Shown in pieces: positions 34,469 to 42,350 of a DNA stretch of 64,000 nt; the first letter of the stretch is position 1, and each line of letters begins with the position of its first letter. Location: positions 248,001 through 312,000 of the forward strand of contig NZ_QUHB01000001.1 of NCBI RefSeq assembly GCF_003479405.1. The letters run 5' to 3'. This DNA comes from Eubacterium sp. AF16-48. GTDB taxonomy: Bacteria > Bacillota > Clostridia > Lachnospirales > Lachnospiraceae. A program made the translations under genes and the position numbers. The notes below the pieces were generated by a model, which ran no database searches, was not told where the DNA came from, and saw nothing but the letters and a program-made list of their open reading frames with translations.

Positions 34469-34477
34469 GAGGCAACC

Positions 34478-35791
34478 ATGAGAATAGTTAAATTAGATGA
34501 CACATCAAAAAAGAATATTTTAAACGACCTTTTAAAAAGGAGCCCAAATAATTATGATAAATATGCCGACAGTGTAAATGAAATCCTTCAAAATGTTAAG
34601 GAAAACGGTAACAAGGCATTATTTGATTACACATTAAAATTTGACAAAGCTGACATTTCAGCAGAAAACATTAAAGTTACTAAGGAAGAAATTGAAGAAG
34701 CTTATAATTCTTTAGAAAACCCTGAATTAGTGGATATTATTAAAAAATCCCTAAAAAATATTAAAGACTATCATGAAAAACAAAAGCAGTACAGCTGGTT
34801 TGATTCCAAAACAGATGGTTCAATTTTAGGTCAGAAGGTTACTGCCTTAGCCCGTGTTGGTGTTTATGTACCGGGAGGTAAGGCTGCTTATCCGTCATCT
34901 GTACTTATGAACGTTATTCCGGCAAAGGTTGCAGGGGTAGATGAAATAGTTATGGTTACACCTCCGGGAAAGGATGGAAAAGTTAATCCTAATACATTAG
35001 TTGCAGCTAACGAAGCAGGAGTAGATGTAATATATAAAGTAGGCGGTGCTCAGGCAATTGCAGCTCTTGCTTACGGAACCGAATCCATCAAGAAAGTAGA
35101 CAAGATTGTAGGACCGGGAAATATTTACGTAGCCCTTGCCAAAAAAGCTGTTTTTGGTTATGTAAGCATTGATTCTGTTGCAGGTCCAAGTGAAATAATG
35201 GTTATAGCTGATGAAAGTGCCAATCCACGATATGTGGCTGCTGATCTTTTATCTCAGGCAGAACATGACGAACTTGCTTCAGCTATTTTAGTAACTACCA
35301 GCACTGAACTTGCTAATGAAGTTTCAAAGTGGGTTGACTTCTTTGTTTCAAAATTAAAAAGAAATGAAATTTTAACTAAATCATTAGAAAATTACGGATA
35401 TATACTTGTTGCAGATAATATGGAAGATGTGATAGATATCGCTAATGAAATTGCATCTGAGCATTTAGAGATTTTAACAACAAATCCATTTGACACAATG
35501 ACAAGAGTTAGAAATGCAGGAGCTATTTTCCTTGGAGAATACAGTTCCGAACCTCTTGGAGACTATTTTGCAGGTCCAAACCACGTACTTCCAACTAATG
35601 GTACGGCAAAATTCTTCTCACCACTTAGTGTTGATGATTTCATAAAAAAATCAAGCATAATCAGTTTTTCAAGAGAAGCCCTTATGCCTCTTAGTGATGA
35701 TATTCAAAAATTTGCCAAGGCTGAAGGACTTACAGCTCATGCTAACTCCATAAGAGTAAGATTTGAGGAAGATGACAACAACTGTCAGTAA
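34478..35791 (+). CDS. hisD: Histidinol dehydrogenase
   Basis: HisD oxidises L-histidinol to histidine in two NAD-dependent steps. 437 residues, normal length. Signatures are the N-terminal region, VYVPGGKAAYPSSVLMN, IVGPGNIYVALAKK, SIDSVAGPSEI, and the Zn/catalytic region DLLSQAEHDE with later SEHLEI and GPNHVLPT. GGAGG precedes the ATG nine bases after hisG. Confidence 0.96.
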   Translation: MRIVKLDDTSKKNILNDLLKRSPNNYDKYADSVNEILQNVKENGNKALFDYTLKFDKADISAENIKVTKEEIEEAYNSLENPELVDIIKKSLKNIKDYHEKQKQYSWFDSKTDGSILGQKVTALARVGVYVPGGKAAYPSSVLMNVIPAKVAGVDEIVMVTPPGKDGKVNPNTLVAANEAGVDVIYKVGGAQAIAALAYGTESIKKVDKIVGPGNIYVALAKKAVFGYVSIDSVAGPSEIMVIADESANPRYVAADLLSQAEHDELASAILVTTSTELANEVSKWVDFFVSKLKRNEILTKSLENYGYILVADNMEDVIDIANEIASEHLEILTTNPFDTMTRVRNAGAIFLGEYSSEPLGDYFAGPNHVLPTNGTAKFFSPLSVDDFIKKSSIISFSREALMPLSDDIQKFAKAEGLTAHANSIRVRFEEDDNNCQ

Positions 35792-35804
35792 AAGGGAGGA
35801 TATT

Positions 35805-36392
35805 ATGACAAGAACAGGCGATTGTGTAAGAAATACCAGCGAAACCCAGATAGAAGTATCCATAAATCTTGATGGTACTGGAAAATCTGAAGTCAACACA
35901 GGCATTGGTTTCTTTGACCATATGCTTATTAGCTTTGCAAAACACGGATTATTTGATTTAACTGTTAAAGTTACAGGAGATTTATATGTGGATTGTCACC
36001 ATACAATAGAAGATACCGGCATTGCCCTTGGTATAGCCATTAGAAAGGCATTAGGAGACAAAAAATCCATAAGAAGATACGGACATACCATTCTTCCAAT
36101 GGATGAGTCCCTTGTATTGTGTGCCCTTGATTTGTCAGGAAGACCTTATCTTGTTTTTAATGTAGATTTTACAACTGACAGGGTAGGATATTTTGACACT
36201 GAAATGGTTAAGGAATTTTTCCACGCAATTACCTATGCCGTAGGAATGAATCTTCATATAAAAATGCTTGAAAGTGGTAATAACCACCATATGATTGAAG
36301 GTATTTTTAAGGCTTTCGCTAAAGCCCTTGATCAGGCAACATTAACCGATAGCAGAATAAATGATGTTTTATCCACGAAAGGAACACTATAA
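35805..36392 (+). CDS. hisB: Imidazoleglycerol-phosphate dehydratase HisB
   Basis: HisB dehydrates imidazoleglycerol phosphate. I chose ATG 35805 (MTRTGDCVRNTSET) because GGGAGGA lies directly before it and 195 residues is the standard length. An ATG at 35763 overlaps hisD. Manganese-binding His clusters are visible: GIGFFDHML, CHHTIEDTGIALG, and the C-terminal ESGNNHHMIEGIFKAFAKAL. It is the monofunctional dehydratase without a phosphatase domain. It overlaps hisIE by one base (TAATG). Confidence 0.96.
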   Translation: MTRTGDCVRNTSETQIEVSINLDGTGKSEVNTGIGFFDHMLISFAKHGLFDLTVKVTGDLYVDCHHTIEDTGIALGIAIRKALGDKKSIRRYGHTILPMDESLVLCALDLSGRPYLVFNVDFTTDRVGYFDTEMVKEFFHAITYAVGMNLHIKMLESGNNHHMIEGIFKAFAKALDQATLTDSRINDVLSTKGTL

Positions 36393-37624
36393 TGAACCAA
36401 ATAAAATTAATACCAACAATATATTTATATAAAGGAAAAGCCGTAGATGAAGGCGGTGCAACGCTGTTAGGCGACGGAGATGCCGTAAGAATTGCCTTAT
36501 GCTTTGACAGTAACGGAGCTGACGAAATTCTTATTTATGATATTTCCTCTACCGACAGGGAACATGAAGCCAATATCAGTACCATAATTAACATTGCAGA
36601 CAATGTTGACATTCCAATGCTTGTAGGCGGAAATGTAAAAAGATTAGAAGATGTAAAGAAATATATATATACAGGAGCTAAAAAAGCAATATTATCATTA
36701 AAAAATAATCAGGAGCTTATTAAAGAGGCCTCTGAGCGCTTTGGCAGTGAAAATATATCAATTTTGCTAGATACTGATATTGAAAAATTATCATGCAACA
36801 AAGGACTTTATTCTTTAGTGATTTCAGACAAAGTAATAGCTACAGATGACAAAGTATTACTTACTAATTGTAATGATGTATATAATCTTACACCTGATAA
36901 TTCACTCTATGGTGTTTCTTCAGATATCTTTAATGAAAACTTTGACTTTATGGAATTAAAGCACAAGCTAAAGGAGAGTGGATTAGCTGTAAACACTTTT
37001 GAAACTGACATGAAGTTTTCTGATTTTAAAACCAACAGTGACGGAATGATTCCTGTTATTGTTCAGGATTACAAAACCAGTCAGGTTCTTATGTTAGCAT
37101 ACATGAACGAAGAAGCCTTTAATTTAACCATAAAAACCGGTCGTATGACATATTTTAGCAGAAGCCGTAATGAACTGTGGGTTAAAGGTGAAACCTCCGG
37201 ACATTATCAGTTTGTAAAAGAATTATCCATGGATTGTGATTTAGATACAATGCTTGCTAAAGTAAGACAAATAGGTGTTCCGTGCCACACAGGGGCAGAT
37301 ACCTGCTTCTTTAACAATCTTGTAAAAAAAGAATATGACAACACAAATCCCATAAAAGTTTTTGAGGATGTGTATAAAGTAATTCTTGACAGAAAGAAAA
37401 ATCCAAAGGAAGGCTCCTATACCAACTATCTTTTTGATAAAGGAATAGATAAAATTCTTAAAAAAGTAGGAGAAGAGGCCACTGAAATAGTAATAGCCGC
37501 CAAAAATCCTGATCCACAGGAAGTTAAATATGAAATTTCTGACTTTTTGTACCATGTAATGGTATTAATGGCAGAAAAAGGCGTAACCTGGAAAGAAATT
37601 ACAAAGGAACTTTCCAGACGATAA
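36392..37624 (+). CDS. hisI: HisIE with a degenerate HisF/HisA-like N-terminal domain
   Basis: 410 residues in three parts. Residues 1-205 resemble the HisF/HisA barrel (KLIPTIYLYKGKAV, GADEILIYDI, IPMLVGGNVKRLEDV). The first catalytic Asp of HisF (IIPCLDV) is Tyr11, and the second half of the barrel is short, so it is probably a pseudoenzyme. Residues about 212-320 are HisI, phosphoribosyl-AMP cyclohydrolase, with MTYFSRSRNELWVKGE and zinc ligands in CDLDTML and GVPCHTGADTC. Residues about 325-410 are HisE, phosphoribosyl-ATP pyrophosphatase, with KVGEEATEIVIAA. It is the last his gene before the IS element. hisA, hisF, hisH and hisC are not in the window. Confidence 0.93.
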   Translation: MNQIKLIPTIYLYKGKAVDEGGATLLGDGDAVRIALCFDSNGADEILIYDISSTDREHEANISTIINIADNVDIPMLVGGNVKRLEDVKKYIYTGAKKAILSLKNNQELIKEASERFGSENISILLDTDIEKLSCNKGLYSLVISDKVIATDDKVLLTNCNDVYNLTPDNSLYGVSSDIFNENFDFMELKHKLKESGLAVNTFETDMKFSDFKTNSDGMIPVIVQDYKTSQVLMLAYMNEEAFNLTIKTGRMTYFSRSRNELWVKGETSGHYQFVKELSMDCDLDTMLAKVRQIGVPCHTGADTCFFNNLVKKEYDNTNPIKVFEDVYKVILDRKKNPKEGSYTNYLFDKGIDKILKKVGEEATEIVIAAKNPDPQEVKYEISDFLYHVMVLMAEKGVTWKEITKELSRR

Positions 37625-37649
37625 AAATTTATCCAAATGTGTCGTAAAA

Positions 37650-37670
37650 CCCCTTGCTTTAGCTATGGGG
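37650..37670 (+). repeat. Left-end subterminal hairpin of the IS element
   Basis: CCCC (37650-37653) with TGC and GC steps pairs with GGGG (37667-37670) around TTTA. The same hairpin is repeated near the right end. These structures are the TnpA recognition sites in this family. Confidence 0.75.
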
Positions 37671-37680
37671 ATATAAGACA

Positions 37681-37718
37681 TGTCCATCGAATTTACGCAA
37701 GTAAATGAAGATGGACAA
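37681..37718 (+). promoter_or_regulatory. Long stem-loop between IS left end and tnpA
   Basis: TGTCCATC and GATGGACA (8 bp) enclose a small internal loop and a second helix, ATTTAC-GCAA-GTAAAT, with a GNRA tetraloop. It lies just upstream of the tnpA promoter. In IS200 comparable structures protect tnpA from read-through transcription. Confidence 0.6.
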
Positions 37719-37726
37719 ATATATGA

Positions 37727-37755
37727 TTGTATTAACTTTAAAATGGTAGTATAAT
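37727..37755 (+). promoter_or_regulatory. Promoter of tnpA, placing transcription start at the ATG
   Basis: TTGTAT (37727-37732) and TATAAT (37750-37755) with a 17-base spacer. The expected start of transcription coincides with the tnpA ATG at 37762, suggesting leaderless mRNA. Confidence 0.65.
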
Positions 37756-37761
37756 ACAGGC

Positions 37762-38184
37762 ATGAATACAACATATAAATCCAATAACAATGTCGTCTAT
37801 TCCTGCAAATACCATGTGGTATGGTGTCCAAAGTATAGGCGAAAAGTATTAATTAATGGTGTGGATGTCAGATTAAAGGAATTACTCCTTGAGCATGCCA
37901 TAAATCTTTCTGTAGACATTCTGGAAATGGAAATAATGCCAGATCATGTACACATACTGATGGAAGTAGACCCGCAATTTGGTATCCACAAAGCAGTAAA
38001 GTCCTTAAAAGGATATACTTCCAGAATTTTAAGAGAAGAATTTCCGTATCTCAGAACAAAAATGCCAACTCTTTGGACAAACAGCTATTTTGTATCTACA
38101 GTGGGTGGTGCTCCACTGGAAATAATCAGGCAGTATATTGAAAATCAGAAAACATCGCAAAGACAAAAAGGTAAAATGGGATAA
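37762..38184 (+). CDS. tnpA: IS200/IS605 transposase TnpA (HUH, Y1)
   Basis: Small single-strand transposase, 140 residues. The HUH motif is MPDHVHILM (His62, His64) and the nucleophilic Tyr is Tyr125 (RQYIENQK). The N-terminal strand CKYHVVWCPKYRR and LKGYTSRILR are typical. Both catalytic elements are intact, so the element should be able to move. No ribosome site is visible, in line with a leaderless start. It overlaps tnpB by one base (TAATG). Confidence 0.95.
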   Translation: MNTTYKSNNNVVYSCKYHVVWCPKYRRKVLINGVDVRLKELLLEHAINLSVDILEMEIMPDHVHILMEVDPQFGIHKAVKSLKGYTSRILREEFPYLRTKMPTLWTNSYFVSTVGGAPLEIIRQYIENQKTSQRQKGKMG

Positions 38185-39281
38185 TGCAAAAAGGTATCAA
38201 ATTTAGAATCTACCCTAACAGGGAACAGCAGAATTTAATCAATCAGACTCTTGGCTGTTGCAGACTAATCTACAACAAGGGACTTGCCATGCGTAATGAA
38301 GCCTTTAGGAACGGAAGTAAAATAGGCTATTCCCAGACTTCCGCAATGCTGACGGAACTTAAAAAGTGTGAAGATTTTGCTTTCCTGAAAGTGGTGGATT
38401 CTATTGCGTTACAACAGTCTTTGCGTGACCTCGACAGAGGGTTTGTAAACTTTTTTCAGAAACGTGCAGCACACCCAACATTCAAAAGTAAACACAATCA
38501 CCACCAGTCATACAGGACCGTAAACCAGGGTGGTAAAATCCGTATTGCAGGTAAATACATCAAACTCCCTAAACTTGGCTATGTCAGAATACGTCAGTCC
38601 ATGGAAGTTGGAAAAATCAAAAATGTAACGATTGAGCATACTCCTGCAGGCAGGTATTTTGCGGTTCTTAACGTGGAATTTGAACCACAGCCAAGACCGA
38701 ACAATGGTGGTTGCATAGGCATTGATGTAGGTATTAAAGAGTTTTACTCAGACAGTAACGGAAGTAGTGTGTCAAATCCGAAATATCTTGAAAAATCAAT
38801 GCGTAAACTGATCCGTGAACAGCGTAAGCTGTCAAGAAAACAGAAAAACTCCAATAACCGCAACAGACAGCGTATTAAGGTTGCCTTAGTCCACGAAAGG
38901 ATTACAAACCAGAGAAATGACTTCCTGCAGAAACAGTCTACCATGCTGATTCGTGAAAACCAAACAATCTGCATCGAAGATTTGAAAGTAAAAAATATGA
39001 TGCGTAATCATAAACTGGCACAGCACATCGGTTCAGCATCATGGAGTAAGTTTTTTGATATGCTTGCATACAAGTCTGTCTGGTATGGGAATGATGTAAT
39101 CAAAGTGCCAACACTTTACCCGAGCAGCCAGACCTGTTCTTGCTGTGGGTATAAAAACCCATTAATAAAAAATCTTGCAGTCCGTGAATGGGAGTGCCCG
39201 TATTGTCATGCTGTACATAACAGGGATACTAATGCAAGTATAAATATTTTGAATAAAGGACTGCAAATGCAGTCAGCATAA
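38184..39281 (+). CDS. tnpB: RNA-guided nuclease TnpB
   Basis: TnpB, 365 residues, the IS605-associated ancestor of Cas12 nucleases. It cuts DNA next to a target-adjacent motif using an RNA from the element's right end. The RuvC catalytic residues are all present: Asp181 (GIDVGIKEF), Glu265 (CIEDLKVKN) and Asp348 (HNRDTNASIN). The zinc finger has C-x2-C at 318/321 (SQTCSCCGYKN) and C-x2-C at 338/341 (CPYC). The N-terminal helix-turn-helix-like and wedge regions are complete. An active nuclease is likely. Confidence 0.95.
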   Translation: MQKGIKFRIYPNREQQNLINQTLGCCRLIYNKGLAMRNEAFRNGSKIGYSQTSAMLTELKKCEDFAFLKVVDSIALQQSLRDLDRGFVNFFQKRAAHPTFKSKHNHHQSYRTVNQGGKIRIAGKYIKLPKLGYVRIRQSMEVGKIKNVTIEHTPAGRYFAVLNVEFEPQPRPNNGGCIGIDVGIKEFYSDSNGSSVSNPKYLEKSMRKLIREQRKLSRKQKNSNNRNRQRIKVALVHERITNQRNDFLQKQSTMLIRENQTICIEDLKVKNMMRNHKLAQHIGSASWSKFFDMLAYKSVWYGNDVIKVPTLYPSSQTCSCCGYKNPLIKNLAVREWECPYCHAVHNRDTNASINILNKGLQMQSA

Positions 39282-39430
39282 ATATACATAAACTGCACCG
39301 TAGGGCATACGGGAACAGTATAATCTAGCTTGTGGACACTGTGTAAGACATTGTGATACCGAAAGGCATCAGCAAGTGCAGTAGTGGTTGAAGCAAGAAT
39401 CCCCCTGCTTTAGCTGTGGGGAGTGTCAAC
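39282..39430 (+). ncRNA. Predicted omega RNA (right-end RNA) for TnpB
   Basis: The 149-base stretch from the tnpB stop to the element end is non-coding. It carries several short GC-rich pairings and ends with the right-end hairpin (39401-39421) and GTGTCAAC. In TnpB systems the RNA scaffold spans the tnpB 3' end and right end and may begin inside the tnpB coding region. The guide is the flanking host sequence, here starting about 39431 (TATAATTAATACC). The exact ends are not determinable here. Confidence 0.6.
39401..39421 (+). repeat. Right-end subterminal hairpin of the IS element
   Basis: CCCCC-TGC-TTTA-GC-TG-TGGGG, a near copy of the left-end hairpin at 37650-37670. It is ten bases from the inferred right edge. 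Confidence 0.75.
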
Positions 39431-39448
39431 TATAATTAATACCTGTAA

Positions 39449-39556
39449 GTGTTAAAAATAGTTTATTATGTAAAAGCAAGAGCTTATACCTTTGCTAATA
39501 AAAAAATAATATATGGGAAATGGTCTGATATTAAAGTTATTTCCATAAAAAAATAA
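39449..39556 (+). pseudogene. Remnant of a fibronectin type III-like surface protein (C-terminal end)
   Basis: A 35-codon open stretch ending in TAA reads VLKIVYYVKARAYTFANK and then IIYGKWSDIKVISIKK. This closely resembles the last strands of fibronectin-III domains at the C-termini of Lachnospiraceae cell-surface proteins (pattern YYVKVRAY, GKK-x-YGKWS, KVKIKK). A stop codon precedes it and no ribosome site or start fits, so it is a gene remnant. The IS right end lies 18 bases upstream, suggesting a deletion during or after insertion. The rest of 39431-39587 is AT-rich and shows nothing more. Confidence 0.55.
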
Positions 39557-39587
39557 AACAGATGTTTTGTTAAAAAATAATTATAAT

Positions 39588-39654
39588 GTTGCTTTACATT
39601 AATAAAAAAATGGGGCTGTGCGATAGCCCCATTTTTTAATTAATGTAAAGCAAC
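39588..39654. terminator. 30-bp inverted repeat forming the PHP-gene terminator
   Basis: Arms 39588-39617 and 39625-39654 are complementary at 29 of 30 positions with a 7-base loop. The core GGGGCT/AGCCCC with A/T runs is a classic terminator usable on both strands. The right arm includes the last codons and stop of the minus-strand PHP gene, so the gene end is copied in inverted form beyond it. Confidence 0.8.
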
Positions 39655-40307
39655 TGTTTTGGCTTATTTTCTTTAATACATTTAATGTAGTCCACAATAC
39701 TTTCAAACCTTTCCTCCACGCCAATGCCGGAGCAGGTAATATCATGATGGTGGCTGTCACCCCCGGCAGTAATTGGAAGATTATATTGTTTTGCATACAT
39801 ATATGCTCTTTCATTTTCTTCGTTATAATTTCCTGCATTGTACACCTCCACCCCGTGTACCTGCTTAGGAAAAAGTCTGATTTTTGGTATATATGGTCTG
39901 TCTCTGAAAGGATGAGCATGTATAACCATTCCACCATATTTTGAAACCTCCAAAAACTGCTCCTTTATTGTCCAATGTTCAACTTCAGGGTGATTAAGCA
40001 GCCATTCCTTATCAAGTCCATAAACTAAGAAATCCTGTCCATCATATGTTTCTTCCCATCCGAAGAATACCTGAAGACCTATTTTATCTCCATAGTATTT
40101 TGCCTCCTCATATCCTCTGCAAAACAGATTAATTCTTTCTTCCCATGGCAAATCCTTTGGTATACAGGTATTTCCCCTAAAAAAATGTTCGGTAATAATA
40201 ATTCCGGTATAGCCTGCATGCTTGTATTCTAAAGCCTGTCCCTTTCCTGAAATAGTAGCACATGCGCTTCCGTGTTTTGTATGTAAGTGTGTTTCGTATT
40301 TGTACAT
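39636..40307 (-). CDS. PHP-domain phosphoesterase
   Basis: 223-residue metal-dependent phosphoesterase-like protein. PHP motifs in order are ETHLHT (N-terminus), IIITEHF, a middle Glu in FGWEETYDG, VIHAHPFRDRP, and GGDSHHHD near the C-terminus. They supply the His/Asp/Glu ligands for a trinuclear metal site. It is shorter than PolC- or HisK-type PHP proteins but complete. Its place beyond a his cluster suggested histidinol phosphatase (HisK) as an option, but the motif spacing is not specific enough to assert it. A GGGAG site precedes the ATG. Confidence 0.82.
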   Translation of the reverse strand: MYKYETHLHTKHGSACATISGKGQALEYKHAGYTGIIITEHFFRGNTCIPKDLPWEERINLFCRGYEEAKYYGDKIGLQVFFGWEETYDGQDFLVYGLDKEWLLNHPEVEHWTIKEQFLEVSKYGGMVIHAHPFRDRPYIPKIRLFPKQVHGVEVYNAGNYNEENERAYMYAKQYNLPITAGGDSHHHDITCSGIGVEERFESIVDYIKCIKENKPKQLLYIN

Positions 40308-40343
40308 TTTATTAAAATCTCCCGGGTTAATATTTCGCTTTTA

Positions 40344-40372
40344 TTGTAAAAAACATTTCTATATAGTATTAT
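40344..40372 (+). promoter_or_regulatory. Predicted promoter of the TIGR03960-rng operon
   Basis: TTGTAA (40344-40349) and TATTAT (40367-40372) with a 17-base spacer, giving a leader of about 110 bases before the radical SAM gene. A TATAAT at 40382-40387 lacks a partner box. Confidence 0.5.
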
Positions 40373-40487
40373 AAGGAATGGTATAATACTAAATTAAAGC
40401 ATATGTGAAACTTATTTTTACAGCTAAATAGTATAACACATTAATATCACAAAAACTACAGAATTAATATAAAAGTCTAGGAGAAAT

Positions 40488-42350
40488 ATGAGAAAATTAG
40501 CTTTATCAGATGAAATATTGTTAAATATAGAAAAGCCTGCACGTTACATTGGAAATGAAGTAAACATGGTAGTTAAAGACCCTGAAAGTGTAGATATCAG
40601 ATACGCCATGTGCTTTCCTGATGTATATGATATAGGTATGTCCCATTTAGGTATACAGATTATTTATGACTTATTAAATAAAAGAGATGATGTGTACTGT
40701 GAAAGAGTATACTCCCCATGGGTTGATTTAGATAAAATAATGCGTGAGAAAAATATCCCATTATTTGCCCTAGAATCCCAGGATAGTGTAAAGGACTTTG
40801 ATTTTATCGGCATAACATTACAATACGAAATGTGTTACACTAACATATTACAGCTTCTTGATTTAAGTCAGGTGACCTTACTTTCAAAGGACAGAGGTGA
40901 GGATGAGCCTATTGTTATGGGTGGCGGTCCATGTTCTTACAATCCGGAACCGGTAGCAGATTTTTTTGATATTTTTTATATGGGCGAAGGGGAAACTGAA
41001 TTTTATCACCTCCTTGATTTATATAAAGAAAACAAGAAAAACGGTGGTACAAGGAAAGAGTTTTTGGAAATGGCTGCGGAAATTCCATGTATGTATGTCC
41101 CGGCATTTTATGATGTGATATACAATGAAGACTGCACCATTAAAGAAATGGTTCCTAATAACCCTCATGCCAAAGGTGGCGTAAGAAAAGATATTGTACT
41201 TGATTTTGACAAAGTAGAATACCCTGAAAAGCCTCTTGTTCCCTTTATTAAGGTAACACAGGACAGATGTGTTCTTGAAGTACAAAGAGGCTGTATAAGA
41301 GAGTGTCGTTTTTGTCAGGCAGGTTCAGTATATAAGCCGTTAAGGGAAAAAAGCCTTGAAAAATTAAAATATTTAGCTACAACCATGCTAAAAACCACAG
41401 GGCAGGAAGAAATTTCCTTAAGTTCCTTAAGCACCAGTGACTACAGTCATTTAAAAGAGCTTATTGATTTCTTAATAGAAGAGTGTAAATCACGACATAT
41501 AAATATTTCCCTGCCTTCTCTTAGAATTGATGCCTTTTCTTTAGACGTAATGAGCAAGGTACAGGATGTAAAGAAAAGCTCCATAACCTTTGCCCCGGAA
41601 GCAGGTACCCAAAGAATGCGTAACGTTATTAATAAAGGACTTACGGAAGAGGATATTTTAAATGGATGTGAACAGGCATTTAAAGGTGGCTGGAATAAAG
41701 TAAAGCTTTATTTTATGTTAGGTCAGCCAACTGAAACTAACGACGATGTTGACGGAATAATGGATTTATGCGAAAAAATAGCTGAATTATATTATGAAAC
41801 AGTGCCAAAAGAAAAGAGAAACGGAAAATGCCAGATTACTGCCAGCACATCTTTCTTTGTGCCTAAGCCTTTTACACCATTTCAGTGGGCACCTATGTGT
41901 ACCTCCAAAGATTTTCTGGATAAGGCACGAAGAATTAATGACAAATTAAAAACTCTGTTAAACAGAAAAAGTATTAAATATCATTGGCATGAGTCAGATA
42001 TAAGTGTACTTGAAGGTTTACTGGCAAGAGGCGACAGAAAACTGGCAAAAACCATTCTTTATGTATATGAAAAAGGTGGAATATATGATGCCTGGTCAGA
42101 ATTTCATAATGAAGAATTATGGCAGGAAGCCATTAAAGAAACAAATATAGATGTTGATTTTTATGTAACAAGAGAAAGAAAAGAAGATGAAATTTTCCCT
42201 TGGGATTTCATTGATACAGGAGTAACTAAAAATTTCTTACTTAGAGAATGGCATAATGCCCATAATGAAACCGTAACTCCTAACTGTCGTATGAAATGTT
42301 CCGGATGTGGAGCAGCATCTTTTGGAGGAGGTATTTGCCATGAAAATTAG
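40488..42350 (+). CDS. TIGR03960-type B12-binding radical SAM protein
   Basis: 620-residue radical SAM enzyme. The N-terminal region resembles a cobalamin-binding domain (MCFPDVYDIGMSHLGIQI, then MGGGPCSYNPEPVADFFD). The SAM/[4Fe-4S] motif is RGCIRECRFCQAG (Cys269, Cys273, Cys276). The C-terminal tail ends in a Cys-rich NCRMKCSGCGAASFGGG. It occurs almost always beside a DUF2344/TIGR03936 partner and RNase G, as here. The pair is thought to modify RNA or a ribosomal component, but the reaction is unknown. AGGAGA precedes the ATG, and the gene overlaps its partner by 11 bases. Confidence 0.9.
   Translation: MRKLALSDEILLNIEKPARYIGNEVNMVVKDPESVDIRYAMCFPDVYDIGMSHLGIQIIYDLLNKRDDVYCERVYSPWVDLDKIMREKNIPLFALESQDSVKDFDFIGITLQYEMCYTNILQLLDLSQVTLLSKDRGEDEPIVMGGGPCSYNPEPVADFFDIFYMGEGETEFYHLLDLYKENKKNGGTRKEFLEMAAEIPCMYVPAFYDVIYNEDCTIKEMVPNNPHAKGGVRKDIVLDFDKVEYPEKPLVPFIKVTQDRCVLEVQRGCIRECRFCQAGSVYKPLREKSLEKLKYLATTMLKTTGQEEISLSSLSTSDYSHLKELIDFLIEECKSRHINISLPSLRIDAFSLDVMSKVQDVKKSSITFAPEAGTQRMRNVINKGLTEEDILNGCEQAFKGGWNKVKLYFMLGQPTETNDDVDGIMDLCEKIAELYYETVPKEKRNGKCQITASTSFFVPKPFTPFQWAPMCTSKDFLDKARRINDKLKTLLNRKSIKYHWHESDISVLEGLLARGDRKLAKTILYVYEKGGIYDAWSEFHNEELWQEAIKETNIDVDFYVTRERKEDEIFPWDFIDTGVTKNFLLREWHNAHNETVTPNCRMKCSGCGAASFGGGICHEN

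Larger units (their letters stand above)
37633..39430 (+). mobile_element. IS200/IS605-family insertion sequence
   Basis: Complete element of about 1.8 kb inserted nine bases after hisIE. It contains tnpA (Y1 transposase) and tnpB on the same strand, and subterminal hairpins of near-identical sequence at both ends: left 37650-37670 and right 39401-39421, each CCCC-x-TGCTTTAGCT-x-TGGGG. There are no terminal inverted repeats or target duplications, as expected for single-strand peel-and-paste elements. I place the left edge after TTTAT (37628-37632), a plausible target site, and the right edge at TGTCAAC. Both edges are inferred to within a few bases. Confidence 0.88.

Noticed and set aside
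38184..39281. CRISPR-Cas12-type effector
   Set aside because: Size (365 residues), adjacent tnpA, IS end hairpins and absence of any repeat array identify TnpB of an IS605 element.
39599..39937. 112-codon minus-strand frame overlapping the PHP gene
   Set aside because: It is a shifted frame of the PHP gene, which has intact metal motifs in its own frame. It is not evidence of a frameshift.
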